Origin: Saposhnikovia divaricata
Taxonomy: Eukaryota; Streptophyta; Magnoliopsida; Apiales; Apiaceae
DNA: 64,000 nucleotides
Direction of reading: 5' to 3'
Assembly: GCA_036435485.1 (NCBI GenBank)
Contig: CM071597.1
Coordinates: 140,923,647 to 140,987,646, forward strand
Shown in pieces: positions 22,511 through 33,569 of the stretch. The notes below the pieces were generated by a model. It was not told where the DNA came from. It did no database searches and saw only the letters and a list, made by a program, of their open reading frames with translations. A program made the position numbers and the translations under genes. Numbering within the stretch: the stretch's first letter is position 1; each line of letters opens with the position of its first letter.

Positions 22511-23030
22511 TGATATGGGCTAAAAGTAAGCCTTAAAGACACCTTTAATGTGGTATTAATTATACCCGGAATAGTCTAAACGTGGGGCCCACCAGTTGGG
22601 CCCAAACCCTATTTATAATATTAATTTCGTAATTAATATTAAGGGTAATAAACAGCTCAGCAAATAAGAGTTGGATAAGGATAATATCTCCTTCAGACTT
22701 ATCCTACAAGGCATCCAATTCTATATGGAAACTGATTCCTATAAGGAATAGATCTAGAACTTTCCTCAAGGAGGTGACTTATCTATTAAGTCTCCAACTC
22801 CTACCTTAATTCTAAGGCTTCTCAGCCTATATAAAGGGTCAGACCCCTCACCTCAGAACTACGTTTTTTGGCTTGATCTTTGATATTCATCAAAGTACGT
22901 AGGCATCTTGTGAAGGCAGAATCAGCCACGAGCACAAGAGCAGCCATTAAAGCACGAAGCTCACACACCCTTACATTAAATACATAAACCCTAGCCGCAA
23001 TACTAGTAGCCTAGTTTTTATTCCACAACA
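22511..23030 (+). repeat. Tat-I 3' LTR
   Basis: Copy of 12467-12985. Differences by eye include GTCTAAACGTGGGGCCC versus GTCCAAATGTGGGACCC, the two bases after the TATA box, and one A/G change near the end. It is followed by the ATTTT target copy. Confidence 0.92.
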
Positions 23031-23194
23031 ATTTTCTTTTAGGAAATTAATAGTAAAAATCCAAAAACCCAAATTGTTCTAGTTCGATTAAATTAGAATT
23101 AAGGATTTGCGAAAATATTATTCCCTGTGGATCGAATCTAAAATACTAAAACGAGATCGTGCGCTTGCGATTTTATTGTCATGTTTTTGGCACA

Positions 23195-23299
23195 TTTTAT
23201 TTGTCCCGTGATTCCTACGACAGTGAGTATAGGTTTTTAATTCTGCATTTTTCTTTTTGTTTTACTCGAGGACGAGCAAAAGATAGGTATGGGGGCATT
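23195..23299 (+). other. 105-bp Athila internal remnant between two LTRs
   Basis: After LTR A, a short TTTTATTTG is followed by CCCGTGATTCCTACGACAG through to the GGGGGCATT polypurine tract, matching the segment at 10549-10643. Everything else expected between two LTRs (primer site, gag, pol) is missing. Confidence 0.75.
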
Positions 23300-25722
23300 T
23301 AATAAGTGCATATTTTTGCATATTTTTATTACCTATTTAGTGTATGAATTCTTATTTTAATAAATTATTTTGTTACATTTCAGGAAATTCGAGAAAAAAT
23401 GAAGAAATGGCAAAATAAATAAATAAATGTCAAAGAAGAGAAAATAAAGAAGAAGAAGGACCAAAATAGAAGAAAAGGAAAGAGAAGGGGGTTTGGTGCA
23501 AAACTGAATGGATGGCTAGGTTTGAACCACACCAAACAAAAATGAATGGTGGGGATTAATCCACACCAACCCATTAGATTAGATTAGACACCCCTTAGTA
23601 TTAGTAGTAGTTCAACTCCTAAATTAAGATTTGTAATTTTATCTCTTGTAAACATTTTTATTCAGTTCATATTTTTCCTTCATTTATTTTCTATCTTTAT
23701 TTTTGATTAATTGGTAGTCTAATAGCAATTTTTCCTGTTTTGGTTTTAAAACCCAGTAAAAATCCCCTGTTTTCTTACTCCTTGTCCGAGTCTCTTCACT
23801 GCAAACACCTTGCTCATTTGTTTTCGGCTGCTTTACACAAAACCCAGCACTTGCTCTTTCTTTTCCAATCTTCAAATCCTTCTTTCTTTTCTTCTCTCAA
23901 TTCTAAACACACCATTTTGTTTTCTCGATTCCTCTAGCAGACCACACAACTCTCTCTTCTTTTTCCTTCACCTCCTCCTTATCTCTCCTTCCTCCCTCCC
24001 CTATCTTTTAATCGAACCACCACACCCATCCCCTTTTCCGTTCATTTTTTTTTCTTTCTTTCTCTTATTCGCACAACCCCGCAAACACATCTCTCTCCCT
24101 TTCTTTTCTTTCCCTGCAAACTCAATCCGATTCTTCCCCACAAAACCACAGACCCCTTCACCCCTATTCACTTTCCTTTTCTGCGGTTGTTATTTTGTTT
24201 GTGTTTTTATTTTTTTGCTTGAATGTTGATTGTGTTCTAAGTTCAATTAGAATTGTTTGTACTGAGTTGTTTCTTGTCTCGGAGTTTCTGTTAATAAGTC
24301 GAGTTGGTTTTCTGGGTTTCGTATTTTTTGGAGTTTTCTGTGTTTAAGTCGAGTTTGTTGTCCAAGTTTAGCCTTGTTGTTGAGGATTCGAAAGTTTTGT
24401 TGCTGATTTGTCTGGTTTTATTTTCATAGTTTATTTGCTGTTAGTTGGTTCGATGTTCGTATTACTGTGTTTGTTCGAGTCACAGTTGTTTGATTAAATG
24501 AGGCTGAGTTTTTGTTCGGTTTTGTATCATAATTTTAGCTTGTTTTATGTGGTCGGGTTGCATCTGTTGTTTGCTGTTTCTCTTGTTCGTATTGTGGCAA
24601 AGATCATATACATTTATTTATTTTTAGTTTAGCTTCGAGTTCGTACATTCTAGGCGTTCTCTGGTTATGCTCAGTTCCGTTTTCTTTATTTGTTTTTAAT
24701 TATTGTTGAGATTTTAATTTGATTAATCTAGTTGTAATGTTATCAAAGAGTTGTAGTCTAGTTCGTGAAATTGCTGCTGTTTATGAGTTCAATCGTAGCT
24801 ACGTTTGTTTATCTAGATGACAAGTTCGTTGAATTACGTCATTGTAGTTTTGTGAGTTTGAGTTAGTTGCGCGTTTAGGTCCAGTTTTGTTGTAAAGTTG
24901 CAGCCGAGTTCTTGTTTCTGGTTTCCGAGTTCGCGTCAGAGTTGGTAGCATTGTTGATTATGTTTGGTTTGTTTTTGGTTGAATTAACTGAGTTAACTGG
25001 AGTTGCAGTCCGTGAAGTCAGTTTGAATGTTGGTTTATTGAAGTTGTTAATATAGTTCATTGCATTTGCTGCTTCCTGTTCCCGTCTGTTGTCTCGAGTT
25101 TATGAGTTGGTTTGAGTATTTGCTGTAAAATATTAGTTACAAAATTCTCATGTCAAATTTTCATGTAAATAAAAGTTGTTTAAATTTTAAATCGTAGTTT
25201 TAAAAAAAAAATTATTTAGTTTTCGTTCTTTTCACTTTTAATTAATTAGTTTAAAATAGAATAAGGTAAATTATCTTTTAAAAATAGTTTTAGGAATTTA
25301 ATAATAAAATTAAAAAAAAATATATTATTGTAATTCGAATTTAAAACTATTAGAATAATCTTGGTTTGTTCTTTTAAGTTTCATTTTTTGTTATCTATTT
25401 TTAGTTAATTAGGTTAGGAGTAGAATAATTATTTTTTGGAATTAAATAGTATAAAACCGAATTTTCCAAAAATCCAATTTTTAGAATAATTTAATTTTTG
25501 TCATTTTTAAATTTAGAATAAATTAAATTTTTCTTTTTTTAAAAAAATATATATAGTTTTAGAATTAATTAGTAAAATGAAAAACCAAAATTCATTTGTT
25601 CTAATTCGATTAAATTAATTATAAAGGATCGCGAAATAAAAATTATTCCTTGTGGATCGAATCTTAAATATTAAAACGATGATCGTGCACTTGCGATTTT
25701 AATTGTATCATTTTTCGGCACA
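23300..25722 (+). repeat. Athila LTR B, 2.4 kb
   Basis: Starts TAATAAGTGCATATTTTTGC directly after a polypurine tract; the usual TG is TA here. Ends TTTTTCGGCACA. Homologous to LTR A but visibly diverged, so the two are old or come from different copies. Long C/T-rich and AT-rich stretches (23750-24200, 25190-25600) have no convincing coding content. Confidence 0.75.
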
Positions 25723-26159
25723 TCATTGACTAAAGCCGAACCCGGGGAGGCCTTATCTCTTTTCTTGTCTGCGGGACCTCTTGTTATGGGAGCAGCCTTA
25801 ATCCGGAAAAAAGATGGACAACAGAAACCTGTCTACTATTAGCCAAGTGTTGAAAGATGCTGAAACCAGATATCCTAAGCTAGAAAAGTTTTCTTTCGTT
25901 CTAGTAACGGCTTCCAGAAAGCTACGACATTATTTCCAGGGTCGAGAAATCAAAGTCATAACTAATCAACCTTTGAGAAGAATAATTCATAAACCAGATG
26001 TTTCCAGAAGACTTGTCAATTGGGCAATCGAGTTAAGTCAATTTTAACTCACTTTCATACCCCATACAGCGATCAAGGCCCAGGTTCTAGCCAACTTCAT
26101 TGTGGAATGCTCTTCCCCCAAGCCCCGGTCTAGTCCGATGATCCGGGATGCGGGAGAAG
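25723..26159 (+). pseudogene. Tat-II pol fragment 1 (end of RT/RNase H)
   Basis: Translated in pieces, it matches the region around 16540-16930 of Tat-I: LTKAEPGEAL, then a frame with ITNQPLRRIIHKPDVSRRLVNWAIEL (25814-26047), then AIKAQVLANFIVEC in another frame. A stop follows PVYY near 25840 and a frameshift lies near 26050, so it is dead. It starts directly at the Athila LTR B end and stops at the copia insertion. The rest of this element is at 39802-40527 and 44181-45164. Confidence 0.85.
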
Positions 26160-27446
26160 TGTTAGTCACAGAGGCATGCCTGAATACATCTAATAACAAG
26201 CCTAAGTGTGTGTAATGCTATGCATTACCTACATGACCTCTTAACTGAGGGAACCTCTAGTTGTAGAGTTTCTATTTGTTCTGTACTTGTAATAGGCATC
26301 AAATTCTAGTTGTGTTACTGTACTTATAAAGTCAAGAATAATGCTTGAAAGAAGTTCCAAGGTTCATGCCTCAAGCAAGGAGATAAAGACTGCCAAATAA
26401 TCACAGTTGGGATTTGAAGAAATGAAGAATTTGCCTAAGTACCAATTCGAGAAGTACATTTGTCTATTCGAGAAGTCTAGCATTCGAGAAGTCAGAGATT
26501 CGATATCTCAGAAGACAATATTCGATATCTCTGAATACACTGTTCGATATCTCATTCGATATCTCAGAGATTCGATATGTCTATTACTCTATTCGAGAAC
26601 TCATGGAGTCCACAAGTCAAAGCATCATTCGAGTTCTCTAAGGGTCAACAAGTCAATGCTCTATTCGATATCTCAAGGACTAAAGAAGCTATTCGACATC
26701 TCAGGGATTCGATATGTCAAAATGCTCTATTCGATATCTCAAGGAGTCCCAGAGAAAAGAGCTATTCGAGAAGTGATTTGATATGTCAATATAACACTAT
26801 TCGAGAACTCAGAGTTATCGATTAAGTCAATTCGAGTTCTCGAATCAATCACTTAGCCACTTCTCGAATACATTCTTGGAGACAAAATACTGAAGAATTG
26901 TACAAGTCAGAAACCTGCAACAAGCCAAGTCGCTTTATTTGACTATGTACTATAAAGCACATTGGAAAGCCTACAAAGAAGCTTGGAGAGATAAGACAAA
27001 GGGACAAGGAGCTAAAGACGTGGATCTGAACAGGCTTTGCAAAGTCAAATCTGTAGCCGTTTGGACTCTTACTCAAATAAGATAGACATACTGGAAAGTA
27101 GTTTGTTTTACCTACCTTATTTGTAGTAAGTAGGTGTATCCATGTCTATAAGGATATAGCCTTACTTCCTTAGCAAATAAGTTTTTCAAGATACATCACA
27201 AGAAATATCTCTCTAAGAAAAACGAAGCTGAGAATACTATCATTTGTATTCACAGATTGTAGAAAAATCTTTATCTAATAAAATATTAGATTAAAGTGAT
27301 ATTGTGTTGTGTTTGTCTTTGTTATCTGCACTTACATACCTCACACACTCAACACATATCTTGTTGCAAAGATTCAAGAACAAAGAAAAGTTCAAGAATC
27401 CATTCACCCCCCCTCTGTATTCTTTTACTGTATTCAATACTCAACA
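26160..27446 (+). repeat. Copia 5' LTR
   Basis: 1287 bp, roughly 99% identical by eye to 38517-39801. The 26440-26880 stretch carries about 16 ATTCGA motifs in the forms ATTCGAGAA(G/C)T and ATTCGATATCTC. The apparent ORFs here (26407-26825) are not genes. Confidence 0.93.
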
Positions 27447-27448
27447 AG

Positions 27449-27460
27449 TGGTATCAGAGC
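27449..27460 (+). other. Copia primer-binding site (initiator Met tRNA)
   Basis: TGGTATCAGAGC, 2 nt after the LTR end; the standard match to the 3' end of plant initiator tRNA-Met. Confidence 0.92.
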
Positions 27461-27489
27461 AGGCTGTTTAATCTAAACAGAAAACGATC

Positions 27490-30400
27490 ATGAGTTCGAA
27501 TACACCAAAGACTACAGGTACGGTGAAGGTCCTTAAGTTCGACAAAGAGAATTACAACCTCTGGAAAATAAAAATGCTGTTGTTCATCAAAGCTGCCAAC
27601 CCTCTCTACCCTGACATCCTCAAGAATGGTCCATTTGTACCATAACAAGAAATTGCTGAATCCACAGTGGGCACAATAGTCATTCCTAGATCATATGTTG
27701 CAAAAGAGCCATCCAAATGGACGGACTCAGAGAAGGAAAAGGTTGCCCTAGACAGTCATCTCATGTTGCTGATCATAGACTCCATGGATATGTCGATGTT
27801 TGCCAATATAGCATCATGCACATCAGCCAAGGACATGTGGAACCACATCGAGGTGTTATGTGAAGGGACAGAGGAGGTAAGAGAAAATAGGAAACAGATA
27901 CTGGTCACACAGTATGAAGCTTTCATGGCACAGTCCAAAGAAAGTATTACTGATATGTTTGAGAGATTTCACAAGCTGGTGACTGAGCTTCAAATGAATG
28001 GGAAGGTTTACAACACTAAGGAATTAAACATGAAGTTTCTACTATCTGCACCTAACCATCTAGAGCAAAGGGTCATATCTCTAAGAGAAAGAGATTTGAA
28101 CAAAGTCACATATGATGTGCTCTATGGGGTTTTAAAAACTCATGAGCTTGAGTTGCTTCAAAAGAGGGCTATCCAAGCCGACCAAGGCAGAATGATAAAC
28201 ACATCCTGTGCCTTGATTGTCAACAAATCCGTTCAAGACCTGGAAGCATCTACAAGTCAACTGAGAATAGAAGAGATAGTAGATGATGAAGAGACTGAAG
28301 AAGAAGTGACTGAACCTGTTGATGAAAAGGAAGAAAATGAGTTCTATACTCTTGAAGAGTTGGATGCCATGGAAAACACTTCATATGCTTTTATGGCTAG
28401 AAAATTCCCAAACATCAGATTTAAGAGGAATCAGCCCTTCAAGTCTAGATCTCAAAATCATTCATTCAACAAGAGCAAGGCACCTGTGAAAGCAAACAAA
28501 AACAAATTCAAAACCAGCTATGTGGATAGGTCATCTGTGAGATGTTATAGATGCAATGACCTAGGGCATTTTGCCAGTGAATGCAAGAAGCCTAAGAAGA
28601 AGGATAAGGAGGTTCTTGAGCTTGAAGCTAAGTATGAGGCTCTGCTAAAGAAGCATACACCAGGTAAGGCCTACATAGCTGAAGGGAAGTGTTGGGATGA
28701 TTCTGATAGTGATGGAGAAGAACAAGAATTCTGCAACTATGCCTTGATGGCCAACTCCAAGGAAGAACCATCTGAATCAGACTCTCAGGTACCATCCCTC
28801 ACTACTATAGACATGTCTGTTTCTAAATACAAATCTATGGTTGAACAACTATCTGTTGAGATGTTTAATATTCATACTAGTATGACTGCTGCTAATGAAG
28901 AGATTGCTAAATTGTCTACTAAGAATGAACTGTTGAACAAGAGAAATGAGGAACTAGAACTAACTGCTATGCAAGTAGAAATCCTTAAACAAGAAATCGA
29001 ATATCTAAAGAATAAGGTTCTATGTGCTAGTCAAGTTGAGAAAGCTCTTAGGGATGAACTAGCTGAAAATGAATTTAAATTGAAAACATTCAAGAATTCC
29101 TCTAGTCTATTACAGTCCTACCATGAGAAAAATCTAGCTAGACCTAAGGCTGCTATTGGACTTGATTATGACACTCTCAAACAGAGGAAAGGCTATGCAG
29201 TCATTGAAGATGACATTGTTGTTCAAGAGGAAGTGCCTCAGGTTTTGAAAAAGGCTGAGACCCCAATATTTAAAACACCAACACTTGAGATTGATGAGGA
29301 TGCCTTACTCATTAAGCAAATGTTGGATGATGAAGATAGAGCACAGTCAAATGAACAACAAGCATCCTCTAAGAGTGAGAATGTCAAAACCAAAGCCAAG
29401 GAGCCAGTAGGAGGCAGACCTAGACTTGAGAAATTTGTGAAGTTTGTTTCAGCTTGGAATAATGAGTTTGAGAAGAAAGTGACTAAAAAGAAACAAAACA
29501 GGAATGGCAAATTAGGGATTAACAAGGACAACAATTATGCTTATGTGCCAAATGCTCCTAGGAAAGTTTGTCAAAATTGTTTTAGCACTAATCATTTAAC
29601 TCATGCATGCAAGAAACCATCTGGTAACAATATGAGGAGAAGGCTGGCCCAATGGTTGCTTTTGGAGATGACAGCATTGGCAACACACTGGGATATGGAA
29701 AGTTGGAAATTGGGAATGTCATCATTGAAAATGTAGCACTGGTCAAGGGACTCAAGCACAATCTACTGAGTGTTGGTCAATTTACTGACAGAGGCTTCAA
29801 AGTGAATTTTGACAAAGATGAATGTTTGATCACCCACAAGAAGACTGGTGACTTTCCTCTATCTGGAGTAAGGAAAGGAAGCCTGTTTGTAGCCAATATG
29901 AACTCTGCAAACAAGGACAAAATTTGTTGCTTTTACTCAAAAGCATCAAATGAAGATAGTTGGCTGTGGCATAAGAAGCTATCACACTTGAACTTCAAAG
30001 GCATTAATTCTCTAGTCAAAAGGGAGTTAGTGAGAGGCATGCCCACACTTGAATTCTGTCAAGAAGGAGTGTGTGAGGCTTGTCAAAAGGGAAAAATGAA
30101 AAGATCAAGCCACAAGACAAAGACAGTGACATCAATAACCAAGCCCCTACAACTAATTCATATGGACTTGTTTGGGCCTGTCAATATTATGTCACTAGGA
30201 AGGAAAAAGTATGCTCTGGTGATGGTTGATGATTTCACAAGGTATACATGGGTAGAATTTCTGGCATCAAAGGATGAGGCTCCACAAGTAATCATTGAGC
30301 ATATAAAGAAAATTGACAAGGAAGCAAAGGCCAACAATGCAAGTGTGATTGCATTAAGAAGTGATAATGGAACAGAGTTCAGAAATGCCATGCTTGAAGC

Positions 30401-32727
30401 ATTCTGCAAAGAAAATGGTATTTCTCAACAATTCTCAGCTCCAAGGACTCCACAACAAAATGGAGGCTGCTAGAACAATGTTACTTGATGCAAAGATGCC
30501 TACATGTTTTTGGGCTGAGGCTGTAAGCACTGCATGCTATATCCAAAACAGAACCCTCATCAACAAAAACACTGGAAAGACACCTTACAACTTGATGACT
30601 GGAAAGAAGCCCACTCTAAAGTATGTTCATACTTTTGGAAGCAAATGCTTTGTGTTAAAAGACAACTCAGAATATGTTGGAAAGTTTGATGCAAAAGCAT
30701 TTGAAAGAATTTTTCTTGGCTACTCTATGGAAAGAATTGCATACAAAGTTTATGTCATCACTCAAAAGAAAGTTATGGAAAGCACAGATGTGACATTTGA
30801 TGACAGCAAACTACCTGGATTAGAAGAAGCCAATGATGAAGATAAAGATCCTTTGAAGTTTGACAATCTAGATGATTCTGATGAGGAGATTGAAACTGAA
30901 TTTGAGCCCACAATCCAACAAACTCAAGTGAATGAATAACCTGTGTCAACCAACAATGAAGAAACAAGCATCCAAGACATACCTGTGATTATTGGAAACT
31001 TCACAGGGGGAGGAAATGTAAATGATCATGATCTGGATGATGAAGCAACATCAAGGCTGAGAAATCAATCTGAACATACAAGGAAATGGGATAGATCACA
31101 TACTGCAGATCAGATAATTGGAGATCCAAATACAGGAGTGAGGACAAGGAGAGCAACTCTAAATGAATGTCTCTATGGTTGCTTTCTATCCCAAGTTGAG
31201 CCTAAGAAACTTGAAGATGCATTGTTGGATCCTGATTGGATAATTGCTATGCAAGAGGAGCTAAACCAATTTGAAAGAAGCAAAGTATGGGAACTTGTGC
31301 CTGCACCAAAGGATAGAACCATTGTTGGAACAAAATGGGTTCTAAGGAATAAGATGGATGAAAATGGTGTAGTCATAAGAAACAAAGCAAGGTTGGTTGT
31401 AAAAGGATACTCTCAACAGGAAGGCATTGACTATGATGAGACTTTTGCCCCTGTTGCTAGACTAGAGGCCATCAGAATTTTCTTGGCATTTGCTGCACAT
31501 TCTAATTTCAAGGTTTATCAAATGGATGTCAAGAGTGCATTTCTGAATGAGGAGTTGGAAGAAGAAGTATATGTGCAACAGCCACCTGGCTTTGAGGATC
31601 CATAATTCCCTCACTTTGTCTACAGATTGCTTAAAGCATTGTATGGACTTAAGCAAGCTCCTAGGGCATGGTATGACACATTGTCACAATTTCTACTGGA
31701 GAATCAATTCACTAGAGGCACACTGGACAAGACACTGTTTTACAAGAAACATGGTGATGATATTATCTTAGTTCAAATCTATGTGGATGATATCATATTT
31801 GGCTCTACAAATGAGAAGCTGTGTGAGAAATTCTCTAAGCTCATGCAGAGCAGATATGAGATGAGTATGATGGGAGAATTAACATTCTTTCTTGGGCTGC
31901 AAGTGAGTCAAAGGAAGGATGGCATTTTTATAAGTCAGACCAAATACATCAAGGATCTATTGAAGAAATTTGACTTAGAAGAATGCTCACCTGCAAAGAC
32001 ACCCATGGCCACTGCCACCAAGTTAGATGAAGATGGTAAGGGCAAGAATGTAGATATCTCAATCTACAGAGGCATGGTTGGTTCTCTACTCTACCTCACT
32101 GCTAGTAGGCTAGACATCATGTTTGCAACATGCTTGTGTGCAAGGTTTCAATCAAATCCAAAGGAATCACATATGATAGCAATAAAGAGGATTTTCAGAT
32201 ATCTGAAGGGCACACCAAACTTGGGATTATGGTATCCTAAGGACACAGGGTTCAATCTGATTGGTTATTCTGATGCTGATTATGCTGGATGCAGAGTGGA
32301 TAAGAAAAGCACCTCAGGTAGCTGCCAGTTTCTTGGACAAAGGTTAGTCTCTTGGTACAGCAAGAAACAACAATCTGTGTCAACTTCCACAGCTGAAGCT
32401 GAATACATAGCTGCTGGAAGTTGCTGTGCTCAAGTGCTTTGGATCCAACTTAGAGATTATGGACTTATGTTGGAAAGAATTCCAATCATGTGTGACAACA
32501 CAAGTGCAATCTCTATAGTTTCCAATCCTGTCAATCATTCTAGGACAAAGCACATTGACATCAGATATCACTTCATAAGGGAGCATGCAACTAATGGAAC
32601 CATTGAGTTACATTATGTTCCCACAGAGAAACAACTAGCTGACATATTCACTAAGCCATTAGATGAAGCCACCTTCACAAGGTTGGTTAGTGAGATTGGA
32701 ATGCTGAATTCTTCAAATTCTGGCTAA
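27490..32727 (+). pseudogene. gag-pol: Copia gag-pol, broken (no protease core, integrase deletion, in-frame stops)
   Basis: ATG at 27490 opens gag (FDKENYNLWKIKM), with a stop at 27643-27645. Gag continues with the copia capsid region, a CCHC knuckle (CYRCNDLGHFASEC) near residue 352, a coiled coil and a second CX2C-type knuckle near 29567. Near 29640 the sequence jumps directly to the post-protease region with a frame change: the DSG protease core is absent. Integrase follows (zinc region HKKLSHLNF...CEACQKG, then HMDLFGP and RSDNGTEF). At about 30462-30465 a small deletion with frame change removes the segment expected to hold the catalytic Glu. Further stops are at 30937-30939 and 31603-31605. 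RT (YVDD near 31780) and RNase H (YSDADYAG, ending LADIFTKPL) complete it. It cannot make working protease or integrase. Confidence 0.92.
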
Positions 32728-33569
32728 GTGAATATATCAACTAGATTGTTGCAGCAGTAAATACTTACTTTATCAAATGCTCAATATTTTTGAAGCAAGT
32801 ATTGGCTGGATTATGATTTATAAATATTCCACAATGCTGCATATGTTGAAAATCATACATCTTTAGCTTGAAATTTCTGTGAAATTTTGAGAGAATCACT
32901 ATTTAATTTAGTAGAATATTCTTCAGTGAATATTTCTGGTAAATTTTAAAAGATAGTGAAAATTGAATTTTATGAGTGAAAAGTATAGTTTGATAAGTCA
33001 GACTTCTCGAATGGTTCATTGTTTTGTCATGGCTCGAGTTCTCGAATAGGCCTATCTAGAACCCTCCTGAGTTCTCGAATAGTGTCTTTTGGAGAAATCG
33101 AATAGCACACTTTGAGTTCTCGAATAGAGTATTTTAGTTCTCTAATGATGGAGTTCTCAAATACTGTATTTGAGTTATCGAATCATTTGAAAAGGCTGAT
33201 TTCTCGCTGACACTTAATCGCTTTTTGGATTTATATTCAAAATTTCATTTCGCTCATAAAAACATATTTTATTTAGCTTAGAATTATTTTCTGAGTTAAA
33301 TAACTGCCAGCTGTGAGTTACAAACTGCTTGAGATATCGAATAAGCCTTTCTTGACTTATCGAATAGTTGTTTTATACTTCTCGAATGACTGTCTTGTCG
33401 ATACAAAACTTATATCTAATCGACAACTCAAGTCACTCACATATATAAAATTTCACAACTGTTCAACTCATTTCGTTCGATTTCTCAAGCATCTAAACTC
33501 ATAAAACCTCTGAAAACCCTAACTGCGAATTTCTTCTTCAACCTTAATTCTCTTCTCTTCTCTATCCAA
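32728..33569 (+). other. Spacer between copia pol and the third ORF, with TTCTCGAAT motifs
   Basis: AT-rich. Between 33000 and 33400 it has about a dozen motifs (TTCTCGAAT, TTATCGAAT, ATATCGAAT) that are reverse complements of the ATTCGAGAA/ATTCGATA motifs in the LTRs. It ends in a CT-rich leader before the ATG at 33570. It may carry the promoter or splice acceptor for the third ORF; none is certain. Confidence 0.6.

Larger units (their letters stand above)
12467..23030 (+). mobile_element. Complete young Tat-lineage Ty3/gypsy retrotransposon (Tat-I), 10.56 kb
   Basis: In order: 5' LTR, TGGCGCC primer site, one intact gag-pol frame, antisense spliced gene, hairpin minisatellite, polypurine tract, 3' LTR. 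Flanking ATTTT copies (12462-12466 and 23031-23035) are the target duplication in Athila LTR A. I count about 6 mismatches between the roughly 520-bp LTRs, so the insertion is recent. The second, archaeal-type RNase H after the RT-linked RNase H places it in the Tat clade of non-chromoviruses. Confidence 0.92.
10644..23194 (+). repeat. Athila LTR A, split by the Tat insertion
   Basis: The LTR starts TGATAAGTGCATAATTTTGC at 10644 and runs to 12466. It continues from 23031 (duplicated ATTTT) to GGCACA at 23194, about 2.0 kb without the insert. It is homologous along its length to LTR B (23300-25722): same start, a shared purine-rich block (AAGAAGAAGAAGGACC), the block ACCACACCAAAC, and the closing CGTGCGCTTGCGATTTTA. 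I see no coding capacity; the 82-aa frames in it are not conserved between the two LTRs. Confidence 0.75.
1..25722 (+). mobile_element. Athila-type Ty3/gypsy element, 3' portion, host of three nested insertions
   Basis: The non-inserted pieces (1-440, 5520-6611, 10454-12466, 23031-25722) form the 3' end of an Athila-like element. They contain untranslated sequence with a CTCGAGGACGAGCAAAAG-like stretch, a GGGGG polypurine tract and long LTRs starting TGATAAGTGCAT. That layout is typical of Athila; the coding part must lie to the left of the window. Three insertions interrupt it: a solo LTR at 441-5519, a solo LTR at 6612-10453, and a complete Tat element at 12467-23030. Each is flanked by a 5-bp target duplication. 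The right end (GGCACA at 25722) abuts pol sequence of an older Tat copy, so the Athila probably inserted into that copy. The lineage call is from motif layout, not from a domain hit. Confidence 0.7.

Noticed and set aside
26407..26825. 124- and 82-aa frames repeated at 38764-39182
   Set aside because: They are LTR sequence with the ATTCGA motif; duplication follows from the two LTRs.
26440..26880. CRISPR-like array (short repeats with spacers)
   Set aside because: Motifs are 6-12 bp, irregularly spaced, and occur in both LTRs of a plant retrotransposon.
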